Assembly: GCF_001401755.1 (NCBI RefSeq)
Contig: NZ_AVQK01000014.1
Coordinates: forward strand, 1-64,000
DNA from: Aquimarina longa SW024
Lineage (GTDB): Bacteria > Bacteroidota > Bacteroidia > Flavobacteriales > Flavobacteriaceae
Direction of reading: 5' to 3'
DNA length: 64,000 nt
In this document: one piece after another, positions 18,071-27,500 of the stretch
How the letters are laid out: the number at the start of each line of letters is the position of its first letter
Position numbering within the stretch: position 1 is the first letter of the stretch
Translations under genes and position numbers: made by a program
The notes under the pieces: generated by a model
The model's database searches: none
What the model saw: the letters and a program-made list of their open reading frames with translations, nothing else
What the model was told of the DNA's origin: nothing

Positions 18071-18838
18071 TTAACTGAAAATATGTTTTAATTGTTCTGC
18101 GGTTTGTTTCAGATCTCCCGTATATGTTTTAATCTCATTTTTATTAAACCTAGCGGAGGGGCCTGATGTACTAATAGCAGCAATAAATTTTCCTTTGATA
18201 GAAAATACAGGAACTGCCACACATACTAATCCAATTTCATTTTCTTCTAAATCTAATGCAAACCCATTATTCTTAATCTGCTCCACTTCATTGATTAATT
18301 TACTTTTATCAGTAATTGTATTCTCGGTAACCATTTTTAAATCAAGATTTTCAATACTATTCTTATAATCAAGGTCTGCATATGCTAGCATTACTTTCCC
18401 TAATCCAGTACAATGCAGTGGTTTTTCTGTTCCAATTTGTGAATTGATCTGTAAATCGTGTCTACCAACAACTTTATCCAAAAAATAAACTTTTTGATTT
18501 TTATAAATTGCTAAATGAGCAGTTTCTCCTGCTCGTTTTACCAACTCTTCCATAAATGGTCTCGCCTTAGAGATAAAGTTTTTATGAATACCTACTTTTT
18601 GACCTAATTCAAATAATTTAAGCCCTAGTCGATACTTTTCATTTTCTGGATTCTGCTGTATTACATTTAACGCTTCCATGGTTGCTAACATTCTATAGAC
18701 AGCACTTTTATTGGTACCTATTTGTTTTGCAATTTCAGTAACTCCAAGTTCTATCTTATCTACAGAAAAACAGTCTAAAATCTTAAACGCTTTTTCTACG
18801 GAGGTATTTAGAATTTTTTTAGTAATGATATTGCTCAT
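18071..18838 (-). CDS. IclR family transcriptional regulator
   Basis: The 255-residue protein has an N-terminal winged helix-turn-helix (residues about 12-70; V-T-E-I-A-K-Q-I-G-T-N-K-S-A-V-Y-R) and a C-terminal IclR effector domain, recognisable from H-L-A-I-Y, G-L-G-K-V-M-L-A-Y and the G-L-V-C-V-A-V-P-V-F strand. IclR proteins commonly control aromatic catabolism genes. It lies inside the kynurenine operon, 8 bases before the dehydrogenase gene and 15 after the RidA gene. The likely effector is a pathway intermediate and the likely target the kynU promoter; both are inferred. Confidence 0.93.
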   Translation of the reverse strand: MSNIITKKILNTSVEKAFKILDCFSVDKIELGVTEIAKQIGTNKSAVYRMLATMEALNVIQQNPENEKYRLGLKLFELGQKVGIHKNFISKARPFMEELVKRAGETAHLAIYKNQKVYFLDKVVGRHDLQINSQIGTEKPLHCTGLGKVMLAYADLDYKNSIENLDLKMVTENTITDKSKLINEVEQIKNNGFALDLEENEIGLVCVAVPVFSIKGKFIAAISTSGPSARFNKNEIKTYTGDLKQTAEQLKHIFS

Positions 18839-18853
18839 GAATGTAGTTTTTTA

Positions 18854-19276
18854 TTAAGATTGAGGTTGTTTTTTATAGGCAACAATCTTTATTTCGATTA
18901 ACAAATGTGGGTGCGGTAATTGATGCACAGCAACAGTAGTTCTTGTTGGTCCATCATAGTCAAAATATTGAGCATATATTTCGTTATATCCTCCAAAATC
19001 ATTCATATTTACTAAAAAAGAGGTTACATCAACACAATCGTTTAAACTAGCTCCTTCTTCTTTGAGAATATCATTAATGTTTTCTAAAACAGCTTTTGTT
19101 TGTGCTTTTATATCTAGATTAGTAGTCCCAAATTCATCGACTTCTACGCCTTCAAAAGTATTGTCAGGTCTTCTGGAACTGGTACCAGAAACATATATAA
19201 AATCTCCAACACGTTTTATATGCGGAAACTTCCCTCTTGGAGTAGCTTTAGTTTGTATTAATTTTCCTTTGTTCAT
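18854..19276 (-). CDS. RidA family protein, probable 2-aminomuconate deaminase
   Basis: The 140-residue protein has the RidA fold signature: [13 protein letters not shown] near the middle, and the Arg of G-P-T-R-T-T-V followed by I-E-I-K-I-V-A. RidA members hydrolyse enamine/imine intermediates, and dedicated members act as 2-aminomuconate deaminases in aminophenol and nitrobenzoate pathways. Location between kmo and the IclR gene in an operon that makes 2-aminomuconate supports that role (product 4-oxalocrotonate plus ammonia). A general imine-detoxifying role is the alternative. Confidence 0.88.
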   Translation of the reverse strand: MNKGKLIQTKATPRGKFPHIKRVGDFIYVSGTSSRRPDNTFEGVEVDEFGTTNLDIKAQTKAVLENINDILKEEGASLNDCVDVTSFLVNMNDFGGYNEIYAQYFDYDGPTRTTVAVHQLPHPHLLIEIKIVAYKKQPQS

Positions 19277-19325
19277 GACTAATAATATTAAGAGTTTATT
19301 CTTTATTTATTTAGTAACTATATAT

Positions 19326-20723
19326 CTATCTTAATCCTGCGATTTTATCTTCTTCAAGTATTTCATTTGTCTCTTCTTGTACCTGATTATGTATACGTTT
19401 TATATCTTTATCAGTGTCAATTTCGCTATCTACAATTAGATTTAGTAAGGCTTTATCTTGTGCTCTACCTATTTTCATCGCTTTTGCATATCCTATATCT
19501 TCATTAAAGGTAACCATAGAATATTTTGAAAAGTAGGTGCTTGGAAATGCGCTTTCTAAATCCATTTCTAATTTTCTTTTTTTCTTAAAAAGTGGATTTG
19601 CAACATGATCTCGCATTTCATAATAGTTATCTATAGCTAGATCAGCAATAGCATCAGTATCTTCTTTTCTTACTTTTTCATAGGCTTTAAAAGTCGCCTC
19701 CCAATCTCCCTGATGTTGATCTAATATCTTATCAAATACAACGACATCTTCGAATGATGCATTCATACCTTGCCCATAAAATGGAACTATTGCATGTGCA
19801 GCATCTCCGATTAATATTGTTTTTCCTTTATAAGACCATGGTGAGCATTTTATAGTTCCTAATGCACCAGTAGGATTGTTAAAAAATTCATGATTAATGT
19901 CTGGAATGAGCTTTAATGCATCAGGAAATTGAGTTGTAAAAAAATCTGTGACTTTTTCTATAGAGGTTAGGTTGTTAAAATTGTATGCTCCTTCATTATA
20001 AGATAAGAATAGTGTTACTGTAAAACTACCATCTAAATTTGGTAATGCGATAAGCATATACTCGCCTCTAGGCCATATATGTAAATGGTCTTTACTTATC
20101 TGGTGTTTGCCAATTTTATCTGCGGGTATTTCTAATTCTTTATATCCATGTGTTAGGTAATTCTGAGAATAGCTAAACAAAAACTTTTTTTCTAGATAGT
20201 AACTTTTTCTAAGTGCAGAACCAGCACCATCAGCTCCAAAAATAACATCTGCAGCTATTTTAAATTCCTCTTTTGTGTCATAACATTTAAATTTTGCAGT
20301 TGTATTTTCGATATCTACACTAATACATTTTTTATTAAAATGAATAACTACATTTTCATATTTTTCTACTTCGGTTAGTAATAAACTGTTTAGACCTCCT
20401 CTAGAAATAGAATTAATATACTCTTCTTTTCGTCCAGAGTAGTTAGAAGTAAATGTATTTCCTTTTATATCATGGATTAATCTACCATACATTGGTATGC
20501 AAAGCGGGGTTACTTTATCTTGGATTCCAACCATTTTCATAGCTTTTAAGCCACGATCTGATAACGCAAGATTAATAGAACGACCTGCTGATATATCGGT
20601 AGTCCTAAGATCTGGTCTACTTTCATAAACTGTTACTTGGTATCCTCTCTGAGCTAATCTTAATGCTAAGAGTGCTCCTGATAAACCAGCACCAATGATT
20701 ATTATATTTTCTTTTTTTTGCAT
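19326..20723 (-). CDS. kmo: Kynurenine 3-monooxygenase
   Basis: The 465-residue flavoprotein hydroxylates L-kynurenine to 3-hydroxykynurenine with NADPH and oxygen. The FAD-binding G-A-G-L-S-G-A-L-L-A lies at residues 12-21 and E-S-R-P-D-L-R at the second strand; the D-G motif is F-G-A-D-G-A-G-S and the GD motif is I-G-D-A-A-H-A-I-V-P-F-Y-G-Q-G-M-N-A. The active-site Y-G-R-L and P-F-Y-G-Q-G segments match KMO. Its ATG overlaps the kynU stop in TAATG, implying translational coupling. A weak C-terminal helix replaces the membrane anchor of eukaryotic KMO. Confidence 0.96.
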   Translation of the reverse strand: MQKKENIIIIGAGLSGALLALRLAQRGYQVTVYESRPDLRTTDISAGRSINLALSDRGLKAMKMVGIQDKVTPLCIPMYGRLIHDIKGNTFTSNYSGRKEEYINSISRGGLNSLLLTEVEKYENVVIHFNKKCISVDIENTTAKFKCYDTKEEFKIAADVIFGADGAGSALRKSYYLEKKFLFSYSQNYLTHGYKELEIPADKIGKHQISKDHLHIWPRGEYMLIALPNLDGSFTVTLFLSYNEGAYNFNNLTSIEKVTDFFTTQFPDALKLIPDINHEFFNNPTGALGTIKCSPWSYKGKTILIGDAAHAIVPFYGQGMNASFEDVVVFDKILDQHQGDWEATFKAYEKVRKEDTDAIADLAIDNYYEMRDHVANPLFKKKRKLEMDLESAFPSTYFSKYSMVTFNEDIGYAKAMKIGRAQDKALLNLIVDSEIDTDKDIKRIHNQVQEETNEILEEDKIAGLR

Positions 20724-21991
20724 TAAAGTACTGTTTTTAAGATTTCTGTCATTCTAAATACATCTTCGAAACTATTATAAAGAGGGACAGGGGCACAGCG
20801 TATTACATTTGGCTCTCTCCAATCGGTAATAACATGTTGATCTGTAAGTTTCTGATGTAAACTTTTATCAGCATTTTTTACCTGAATTGATAATTGGCAA
20901 CCTCTTTCTTCGGGATTACTAGGGGTGATGATTTTAATTCTATCGGTGTTTATTTGATGAATTAGAAACTCGAAATAACCTGTTAATGCAATAGACTTTT
21001 TTCTTAATACTTCCATACCTACTTCATTAAAAATATCTAATGAAGCTTTGATAGCTGCCATAGATAAAATAGGAGGGTTGCTTAATTGGTATCCTTCAGC
21101 TCCAGGCATAACATCAAATTCTTGACGCATATTAAAGCGCGTATTTTTATTATGACTCCACCAGCCTGCAAAACGTTTTAAATCTCTATTGTATGCATGT
21201 TTTTCATGTACAAATAAACCTCCTAAACTACCAGGTCCAGAGTTTAAATACTTATAGGTGCACCAAGCTGCAAAATCTACTCCAGAATCATGTAATTCTG
21301 GTTGTATGTTACCAGCTCCATGAGCAAGATCAATACCTACCATACAGTTTTTTGCATGTCCTAATTCTGCAATTTTTTTAATATCTATATATTGCCCTGT
21401 ATAATAATTAAGTCCGCCTATTAATAATAAAGCAATTTCATCTCCTTGCTGATCAAGAATTGTTTCTAAATCGTCTATATGTAATAGTTCTTCTCCTTTT
21501 CGTGGTTTCCATTCTATTAATCCTTCTTTAGGGTCAAATCCATGAAATCTTAATTGTGATTCTACAGCATAGCGATCCGAAGGAAAAGCATCACTTTCTA
21601 TAACTATTTTATACTTAGTTGTAGTCGGTTGATAAAAGGATACCATTAACAAATGTAAATTAGTCGTTAAAGTATTCATGATTACCACTTCTAATGGAGT
21701 TGCTCCTACTATTTTTGCCATAGCATCTGTCAAAAACTCATGATATGGCATCCAAGGGTTTTTAGCTTCAAAGTGACCTTCAACCCCAAAATCTGCCCAA
21801 TCATTTAATTCTTGCTGAATGTATTGTTGAGTGTTTTTTGGTTGTAATCCTAAAGAATTACCACACATATATATCCAATCTTTTTCAGTATGATCTTTAG
21901 GGATGTGAAACTGATCCTTATAATGTGAAATTTTATCATTTTGATCCAGCTCTTTGGCGTATTCTAAACTAGCTTTTAATGATGTGATCAT
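20723..21991 (-). CDS. kynU: Kynureninase
   Basis: The 422-residue fold-type I PLP enzyme cleaves (3-hydroxy)kynurenine to (3-hydroxy)anthranilate and alanine. The Schiff-base Lys is in W-C-T-Y-K-Y-L-N-S-G-P-G near residue 248, with the PLP-binding D-L-A-H-G-A-G upstream and M-C-G-N-S-L-G near the N-terminus, as in other kynureninases. It is the first gene of the operon and has the only clear promoter upstream. Its length matches the bacterial enzyme. Confidence 0.97.
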   Translation of the reverse strand: MITSLKASLEYAKELDQNDKISHYKDQFHIPKDHTEKDWIYMCGNSLGLQPKNTQQYIQQELNDWADFGVEGHFEAKNPWMPYHEFLTDAMAKIVGATPLEVVIMNTLTTNLHLLMVSFYQPTTTKYKIVIESDAFPSDRYAVESQLRFHGFDPKEGLIEWKPRKGEELLHIDDLETILDQQGDEIALLLIGGLNYYTGQYIDIKKIAELGHAKNCMVGIDLAHGAGNIQPELHDSGVDFAAWCTYKYLNSGPGSLGGLFVHEKHAYNRDLKRFAGWWSHNKNTRFNMRQEFDVMPGAEGYQLSNPPILSMAAIKASLDIFNEVGMEVLRKKSIALTGYFEFLIHQINTDRIKIITPSNPEERGCQLSIQVKNADKSLHQKLTDQHVITDWREPNVIRCAPVPLYNSFEDVFRMTEILKTVL

Positions 21992-22032
21992 TTTTAATGT
22001 TTTAATAATTGAAACAGTGTTTTATAAAAATA

Positions 22033-22040
22033 CAAAAATA
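22033..22040 (-). promoter_or_regulatory. -7 box (TATTTTTG) of the kynurenine operon
   Basis: Read on the minus strand the box matches TAnnTTTG and is followed by a 41-base gap to the kynU ATG. A TTG at 22057-22059 lies 16 bases upstream, slightly short of the normal spacing. This is the best candidate target region for the IclR regulator. Confidence 0.5.
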
Positions 22041-22114
22041 ATGAGAAACGTAAAAACAATTAGTTTGATTTTCCAGTAAATTCATATAATAACTGGAATG
22101 AAACTTAAAAAGAA

Positions 22115-22144
22115 CAAGTTAGAGATTCGTAAATCTCCAACTTG
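22115..22144 (-). terminator. Terminator at the end of the SusCD operon
   Basis: CAAGTT-A-GAGATT pairs with AATCTC-C-AACTTG around a CGTA loop (one mismatch); on the minus strand it is followed by TTCTTTTTAAG. It lies about 45 bases past the lipoprotein stop. Confidence 0.75.
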
Positions 22145-22188
22145 CTCAATCGATCATCTTTAATGATGATACCCCCTTTTTTTGTTTT

Positions 22189-23001
22189 TTACTGTTTGGT
22201 GAACACTTCAGTTATAGAGAAATCACCATCTGCACTATTATTGACATCAAACGTAATAGTCATATTTCTGGTAGAAATGTCATACGTTCCTGATCCTCCT
22301 TTTATGGTTATAGAGTACCCTCCGGGAGTAGTATATTGTTGCTCAGGAACGACTATGGTATTAGTATCTTCACAAAACAAATCGAAATATACAGTTTGAT
22401 TTCCTTCTCCTTCAGACCATCCATAAAAATTACTGTGGAGTAACCTATTAGAGATGTTAAGATCTTCTTTTAGAGCTATATTGCCATTGCCGGCAGGGGT
22501 GTAAGTGCCCCATTTATCAGTACTGGTGATAGAATATAAACCTAGGTATTTGGAGACTTCAGGAATGCACTTCGGTAATGGATTCATTTTTACAGTAAGT
22601 GCAAAATGATTTAGATTTTCGTTAGTCTCTAATCCTTGTGCTGATATTGTATAGCGTATCTCTAATTCTTCATCAATAGTAAATTGAGTACTATGTAGGG
22701 TTATAGGAAGGATGGTAGTACTACTGTTAGCAGGGATAATTAAGCTTTTTGGATAAGAAATTTGTTTCTCATTCTTTAAAGTACTCTGTACAGAGACTTT
22801 AATTTCTGAGTTTTGTTGTGCTCCTATAAGTTGTATTTCTACAGGGATTATAGAATCTTTTGTAGCTCCCTCGCTTAGTTGTACATTACTACTGTTTTTG
22901 GCAAATGTTATTGTGCTTTCTCCTTCATAGATGTAAGATTCTTCTTCTATACAACTGAAAAAATTAAAGAGGATGACTATAATAATTATAATTTTTTTCA
23001 T
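22189..23001 (-). CDS. Surface lipoprotein of the SusCD operon
   Basis: The 270-residue protein has a lipoprotein signal (I-L-F-N-F-F-S-C17) followed by acidic residues, the pattern used for surface export in Bacteroidota. Residues about 30-150 look like a beta-sandwich of the DUF1735/Calx-beta type (S-I-I-P-V-E-I-Q-L, then T-I-L-P-I-T-L). The C-terminal half, from P-L-P-K-C-I-P, forms a second beta domain ending in F-T-K-Q. It sits where SusE/SusF-like glycan- or peptide-binding lipoproteins sit, downstream of SusD. A hairpin between it and susD may lower its expression. Ligand unknown. Confidence 0.8.
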   Translation of the reverse strand: MKKIIIIIVILFNFFSCIEEESYIYEGESTITFAKNSSNVQLSEGATKDSIIPVEIQLIGAQQNSEIKVSVQSTLKNEKQISYPKSLIIPANSSTTILPITLHSTQFTIDEELEIRYTISAQGLETNENLNHFALTVKMNPLPKCIPEVSKYLGLYSITSTDKWGTYTPAGNGNIALKEDLNISNRLLHSNFYGWSEGEGNQTVYFDLFCEDTNTIVVPEQQYTTPGGYSITIKGGSGTYDISTRNMTITFDVNNSADGDFSITEVFTKQ

Positions 23002-23057
23002 TTTATTGTAGTTTTAATGTTCTGTCTTTAATCACTTATAGAGATGTTAATATTCCC

Positions 23058-23121
23058 GAGGTTTGCCCCGATAGCAAAAAAAACATTTCTGAGGCATACC
23101 TCTTAAGCTTGCTTAGGAGGT
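23058..23121 (-). promoter_or_regulatory. Alternative hairpins in the susD-lipoprotein gap
   Basis: On the minus-strand transcript, bases 23121-23111 pair with 23108-23098 (11 pairs, one G-U). The second arm of that hairpin, with its flank (23102-23093), can instead pair with 23067-23058 (9 of 10). A T8 tract lies between. The two stems exclude each other, as in attenuators or mRNA-processing elements. Confidence 0.45.
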
Positions 23122-23146
23122 TGTTGATTGCTATAGAGAATACTTA

Positions 23147-24580
23147 CTACTGGTATCCAGGATTTTGTTTTACGTTGTTATTTACGTCTATTTCTGAAAT
23201 AGGGATATTAGCAATTACTCTAAAATCAGTATATGGTATACTACATTCACTTGTACAATCTAATCCAGTGTTTCCTTTTGGAATATCTGAGCCTTTTCTT
23301 TTAAGGTCAAATATTCGGTGTCCCTCAAAGGCAAGTTCTATCCTTCTCTCTTTTAGGGTGGCCTCTATAATATTTTCTTTAGTTGTAGCAGTGATATTTG
23401 TAATACCAGCTCTATTTCTTATCGTATTAAGATCTATTAATGCTCCGGATAGGTCATTATTTTCTGCTTTAGCTTCAGCTCTATTAAGGATTATTTCAGA
23501 AAGACGAATAAGAGGTATATTATCAAGTCCAAATTCTCCTAAATATCCTAGATATTTTCCAATAAAATTGACACTTTCACCAACTTTAGTACCTGAGATA
23601 TATAAATTTTTTCTAATATCTCCACTTTCGATAGATTCATATAAATTTTGTCTGGCAACGAAATCTCCATAACCAATACCATCTTCATTAATATGAAAAA
23701 GACCTTCTAGAGATCCATTAAGACCTGGATTTTCATGAGATAAATAAGATAACCCAAATATAGTTTCTGATTTTTTAGAAAATATATTGGTGTAATTATT
23801 AGTTTCAATAGAAAAATCTATGTTATTGGTAACATAATCAGAGGCTGTAATACAATCTCTCCAGTTACCAGCATATAAATGTACTCTGGATAATAATGCT
23901 TGAATAGTTATATGATTGGCTCTGTCTTTGGTATTAGATGTATTATTCTTTTCAATTATTGAAAAAGCAGTATTTAGGTCCAAAATTATTTGGTCATAAG
24001 ACTTGCTAATCGTTTCTCTAGGAGGATAATCTATTGCTTCTTGTGTTTTGTAAGGTTGCAGGATTATCGGGATACCTAAAGGTTCTTTTACAACATGATT
24101 AGGGTTACGTGCATAGCTTCTCAAGACATCAAAATGAGCAAATGCCCTTAAAAATAAAGCTTCGGCCTTTAATTGATTTATGTCTTTGGCAGATGCGTCT
24201 GTTATTACATTATTGTCTACAGATGATATTACAAAATTTGAGGAAGCAATTACTTTATAGGCTTCTGACCAAAAATTAAAATGATTGAAAGGTCTATTAT
24301 TTGCAATACCATCAAGTCTAGAAGTGTTATTAATCGTTTGTTTGATATTATCCGCAAGTGCATCGGCAGTTACAATAAAATCTCTCTGATAATAATTTGT
24401 ATTACGAAATCCATTATACCCACCTATTAGAATAGCTAGATTTCCTTTGTAATCGCTTAAAGCGACATCATTACTTACTGTATCATTAGGTTCTGTTTCT
24501 AATAAATCATCGCAAGAACTGAATAGTGTTATTATGAGTATAATAATGATGCTATTAATATAAATTTTGTTATGTTTCAT
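23147..24580 (-). CDS. SusD/RagB family nutrient-binding outer membrane lipoprotein
   Basis: I start at the ATG at 24580 (M-K-H-N-K-I-Y); an in-frame TTG 15 bases upstream would overlap susC. The 477-residue protein has a lipoprotein signal (L-F-S-S-C-D-D-L-L-E-T-E-P) typical of SusD, TPR-like helices with A-E-A-L-F-L-R-A-F-A-H-F-D near residue 130, and the C-terminal A-L-I-D-L-N-T-I-R-N-R-A-G and E-R-R-I-E-L-A-F-E-G-H-R signatures. SusD proteins form the lid on the SusC channel and bind substrate at the cell surface. It starts 4 bases after the SusC stop. Confidence 0.94.
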   Translation of the reverse strand: MKHNKIYINSIIIILIITLFSSCDDLLETEPNDTVSNDVALSDYKGNLAILIGGYNGFRNTNYYQRDFIVTADALADNIKQTINNTSRLDGIANNRPFNHFNFWSEAYKVIASSNFVISSVDNNVITDASAKDINQLKAEALFLRAFAHFDVLRSYARNPNHVVKEPLGIPIILQPYKTQEAIDYPPRETISKSYDQIILDLNTAFSIIEKNNTSNTKDRANHITIQALLSRVHLYAGNWRDCITASDYVTNNIDFSIETNNYTNIFSKKSETIFGLSYLSHENPGLNGSLEGLFHINEDGIGYGDFVARQNLYESIESGDIRKNLYISGTKVGESVNFIGKYLGYLGEFGLDNIPLIRLSEIILNRAEAKAENNDLSGALIDLNTIRNRAGITNITATTKENIIEATLKERRIELAFEGHRIFDLKRKGSDIPKGNTGLDCTSECSIPYTDFRVIANIPISEIDVNNNVKQNPGYQ

Positions 24581-24584
24581 CTTT

Positions 24585-27500
24585 TTAAAATTCAAGATTA
24601 ATTCCTAAGATATATGATTTTGATTGTGGGTAATCTCCTGTTTCATCTCCTCCAAGTATTTCTGGATCTCTACCTGTATATGGAGTCTCTGTCCATAGAT
24701 TAGTTCCACTAAGGTATATGTTCATATTGGTAAGGCTTAATTTTTCGATTAGGGTATTAGGGAAATTGTAAGATATTTTAACCTCTTTTAATCGAATGTA
24801 ATCTCCTTTTTCTATGTGTTTAGAACTATATTCATTTCCTGGTCTGGCATCATAAGCAAATCCATTAACAGCAATAGGGACATCTGTAATATCTCCAGGT
24901 TTTTGCCACCGATTTAACTCACTTCTTTGTTGATTCCTATCACCATAGCTACCAGAAGCTTTGGTCGAAAAAGCTAATCTGTTTCTCAAGTAATTTCCAC
25001 CAGAATATTGAAAAAAAGCAGAGACACTAAAGTTTTTGTAGGAAAAACTGTTGGTCAATCCTCCTGTAAAAGTTGGGATACTATTACCAACTATAACACG
25101 ATCATCCTCTGTGGGGTTAAAAGTTAATTGTCCATTTTTATCATAATACATAGGTCGTCCATCTGCAGGATTTACTCCTGCCCATCGTATAGCATACCAG
25201 GAGTTTAAAGATTCCCCTACTTGGTTAATTGTTCCTGAGGTATTGTCTGTAATTTGATTTACTTGGTCTGTTAGAGCAGTTATTTCATTTTTTATAGTTG
25301 CAATATTAAAATTGGTATTCCATGAAAAATTCGCAGTTTCTATATTTGTTGTACTTAAAGATAGTTCAACCCCTCTATTTTCTACTGCTCCTATATTCTC
25401 TGTTAAACTAGAATACCCTGTGGTTTCGGGTATTGGTCTGGCAAGAATAAGATCTTTTGTTTTTCTTAAAAAATAATCTATCGTAAGTGCTATGCGATTG
25501 TTAAAGAGTTGGGTGTCTAATCCTATGTTAAAGGATTCTGATTGCTCCCAGGAGAGGTTTGGGTTCTCAATAGTAAGCGGAGTTAATCCTCCTGAGGTAA
25601 TATAAGAATTAGGTGTAAACAATCCTTTGGATGCAAAGTTACCTATATTTGCATTTCCTGTGATCCCATAACTAGCTCTTATTTTAAGGTCATTTATAGT
25701 TTTATCTATTTTTTTCATAAAACTTTCTGAGGATAACCTCCAAGCAGCTGATATGGATGGAAACCACCCCCATCTTTTGTTTTTTCCGAAACGAGAAGAA
25801 CCATCCCTTCTAATAGAAGCTGTTAGGATATATTTGTTATCAAAGGTGTAGTTTAATCGCCCAAAAAGACCTGCTAATTTCCATTCTGCATCAAAACCTC
25901 CTATTTGATTAGGGGTGACTGCATTTTCTAGGGATGTAAGATTGGATAAAATAAGATTTTCTCCACTTGTGAAAAAATAATTAGTTTTTTGTTGTCTATA
26001 AGTTACTCCAACCAAAGTTTCTAAACTATGAATATCTCCAAATACGTTATTATATGAGAATATTTGATCTGTCTGCCAATTGGTAATTCTATTATTACTT
26101 TTATATATTCTTCCTCTTGTGTTAGCCGCTACTTTTGCTTCTGGACTACCAAAAAAATTATAATTATTACTAAGAAAATCAAACCCCAAAACAGATTTAA
26201 ACTTTACATTTTTAAATAGTTTATAATCTAATGTAAATGATGTTAGGATTTTATAGGTAACAGATGATTCATCATATAAATCAGGATTTTCATTTACTAA
26301 AGGGTTTTCATCAAATAATCCAAAAAGAGGTTCTCTTATAGATCCATCTTCGTTGTAAGGGGAGTTGGTAGGTACAATAAATGCAGATGCTACAGTTGGG
26401 TTGTTAAAAAAGAATCCATCATCTGTGGTTGCATTATTTTTGGTAATACTAAAATTTGTAGATAAACTTGTTGTTAACCGATCATTAAAATTATTATCTA
26501 AATTAACACGTAATGTTCCTCTTTCGAATCCTGTACCTATCACATGCCCTTCGGTATTATTATAAGATCCAGATATAAAATACCTGCTTTTATCACTTCC
26601 TCCTCTGGCAGAGAGTTGATAACTACTCATAAACCCTTCTTGAAATAATAAATCCTGCCAGTCATAATTTTTAGCATCTTCTGGTTTTCCCAGATTAGCT
26701 AATTGATTTTGATACTGAGAGCTAGTAATCCCAAAACGATTAGCGTACCCTTCTAAGATCAATTCAGTCCATTCTGGTCCAGTAAGTAAATCAAGATGAT
26801 TAATAACTTTATGGACTCCCCATTGTGCACTAAAGTTGAATTGAGGTGCTCCAATTTTACCTCGTTTGGTGGTTATAATAACCACTCCGTTTGCTGCTTG
26901 TGCTCCATAAATTGAGGCAGAAGCATCTTTTAATATATCAATAGAAATAATGTCATTAGGATTGATTGAAGACAACACATTATCTTGAGTATTCACTTCA
27001 GAGACTTGTCCACTTAATACTTGGACTCCATCAATGATATAAAGTGGTTCATTTCCGGAATTAATAGATCCAACTCCTCTAATTCTAATTTCTACAGCAC
27101 TTCCAGGAGCTCCAGAGCTGACTACCTGTACTCCGGGAACTCTACCTTGTACTGCTTTATCAAAACTTTGAACTGGAGCATTTTCAATATCCTCTGCATA
27201 GATAGAAGAAATAGCTCCTGATAATTCTTTTCTTTTTCTTGTACCGTATCCAACAACAACTATTTCTTCTAGTTGACCTCTTTCTTCTTCTAAAATAATA
27301 TTAAAATCGGTGCTATTTTTAATATCGATTTCTTTCGTTTTAAATCCAAGATAGGAAAATACAAGAGTAGTAGCATTTTTAGGTATTTCGATTTTGAAAA
27401 CCCCGTCAAAATCAGCAATCACACCGTTATTTGTTCCTTTTACTATTACACTCGTTCCTATAAGAGGGGTTCCTTGAGTATCACTTACCGTACCTTCTAT

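Noticed and set aside
21193..21381. 62-codon plus-strand frame opposite kynU
   Set aside because: Shadow of a well-supported kynureninase gene.
23109..23672. 187-codon plus-strand frame opposite susD
   Set aside because: It lies wholly antisense to a clear SusD gene and has no family pattern.
24581..24595. TTG start five codons upstream of susD
   Set aside because: It overlaps the susC stop and adds residues before a normal lipoprotein signal that begins at the ATG.
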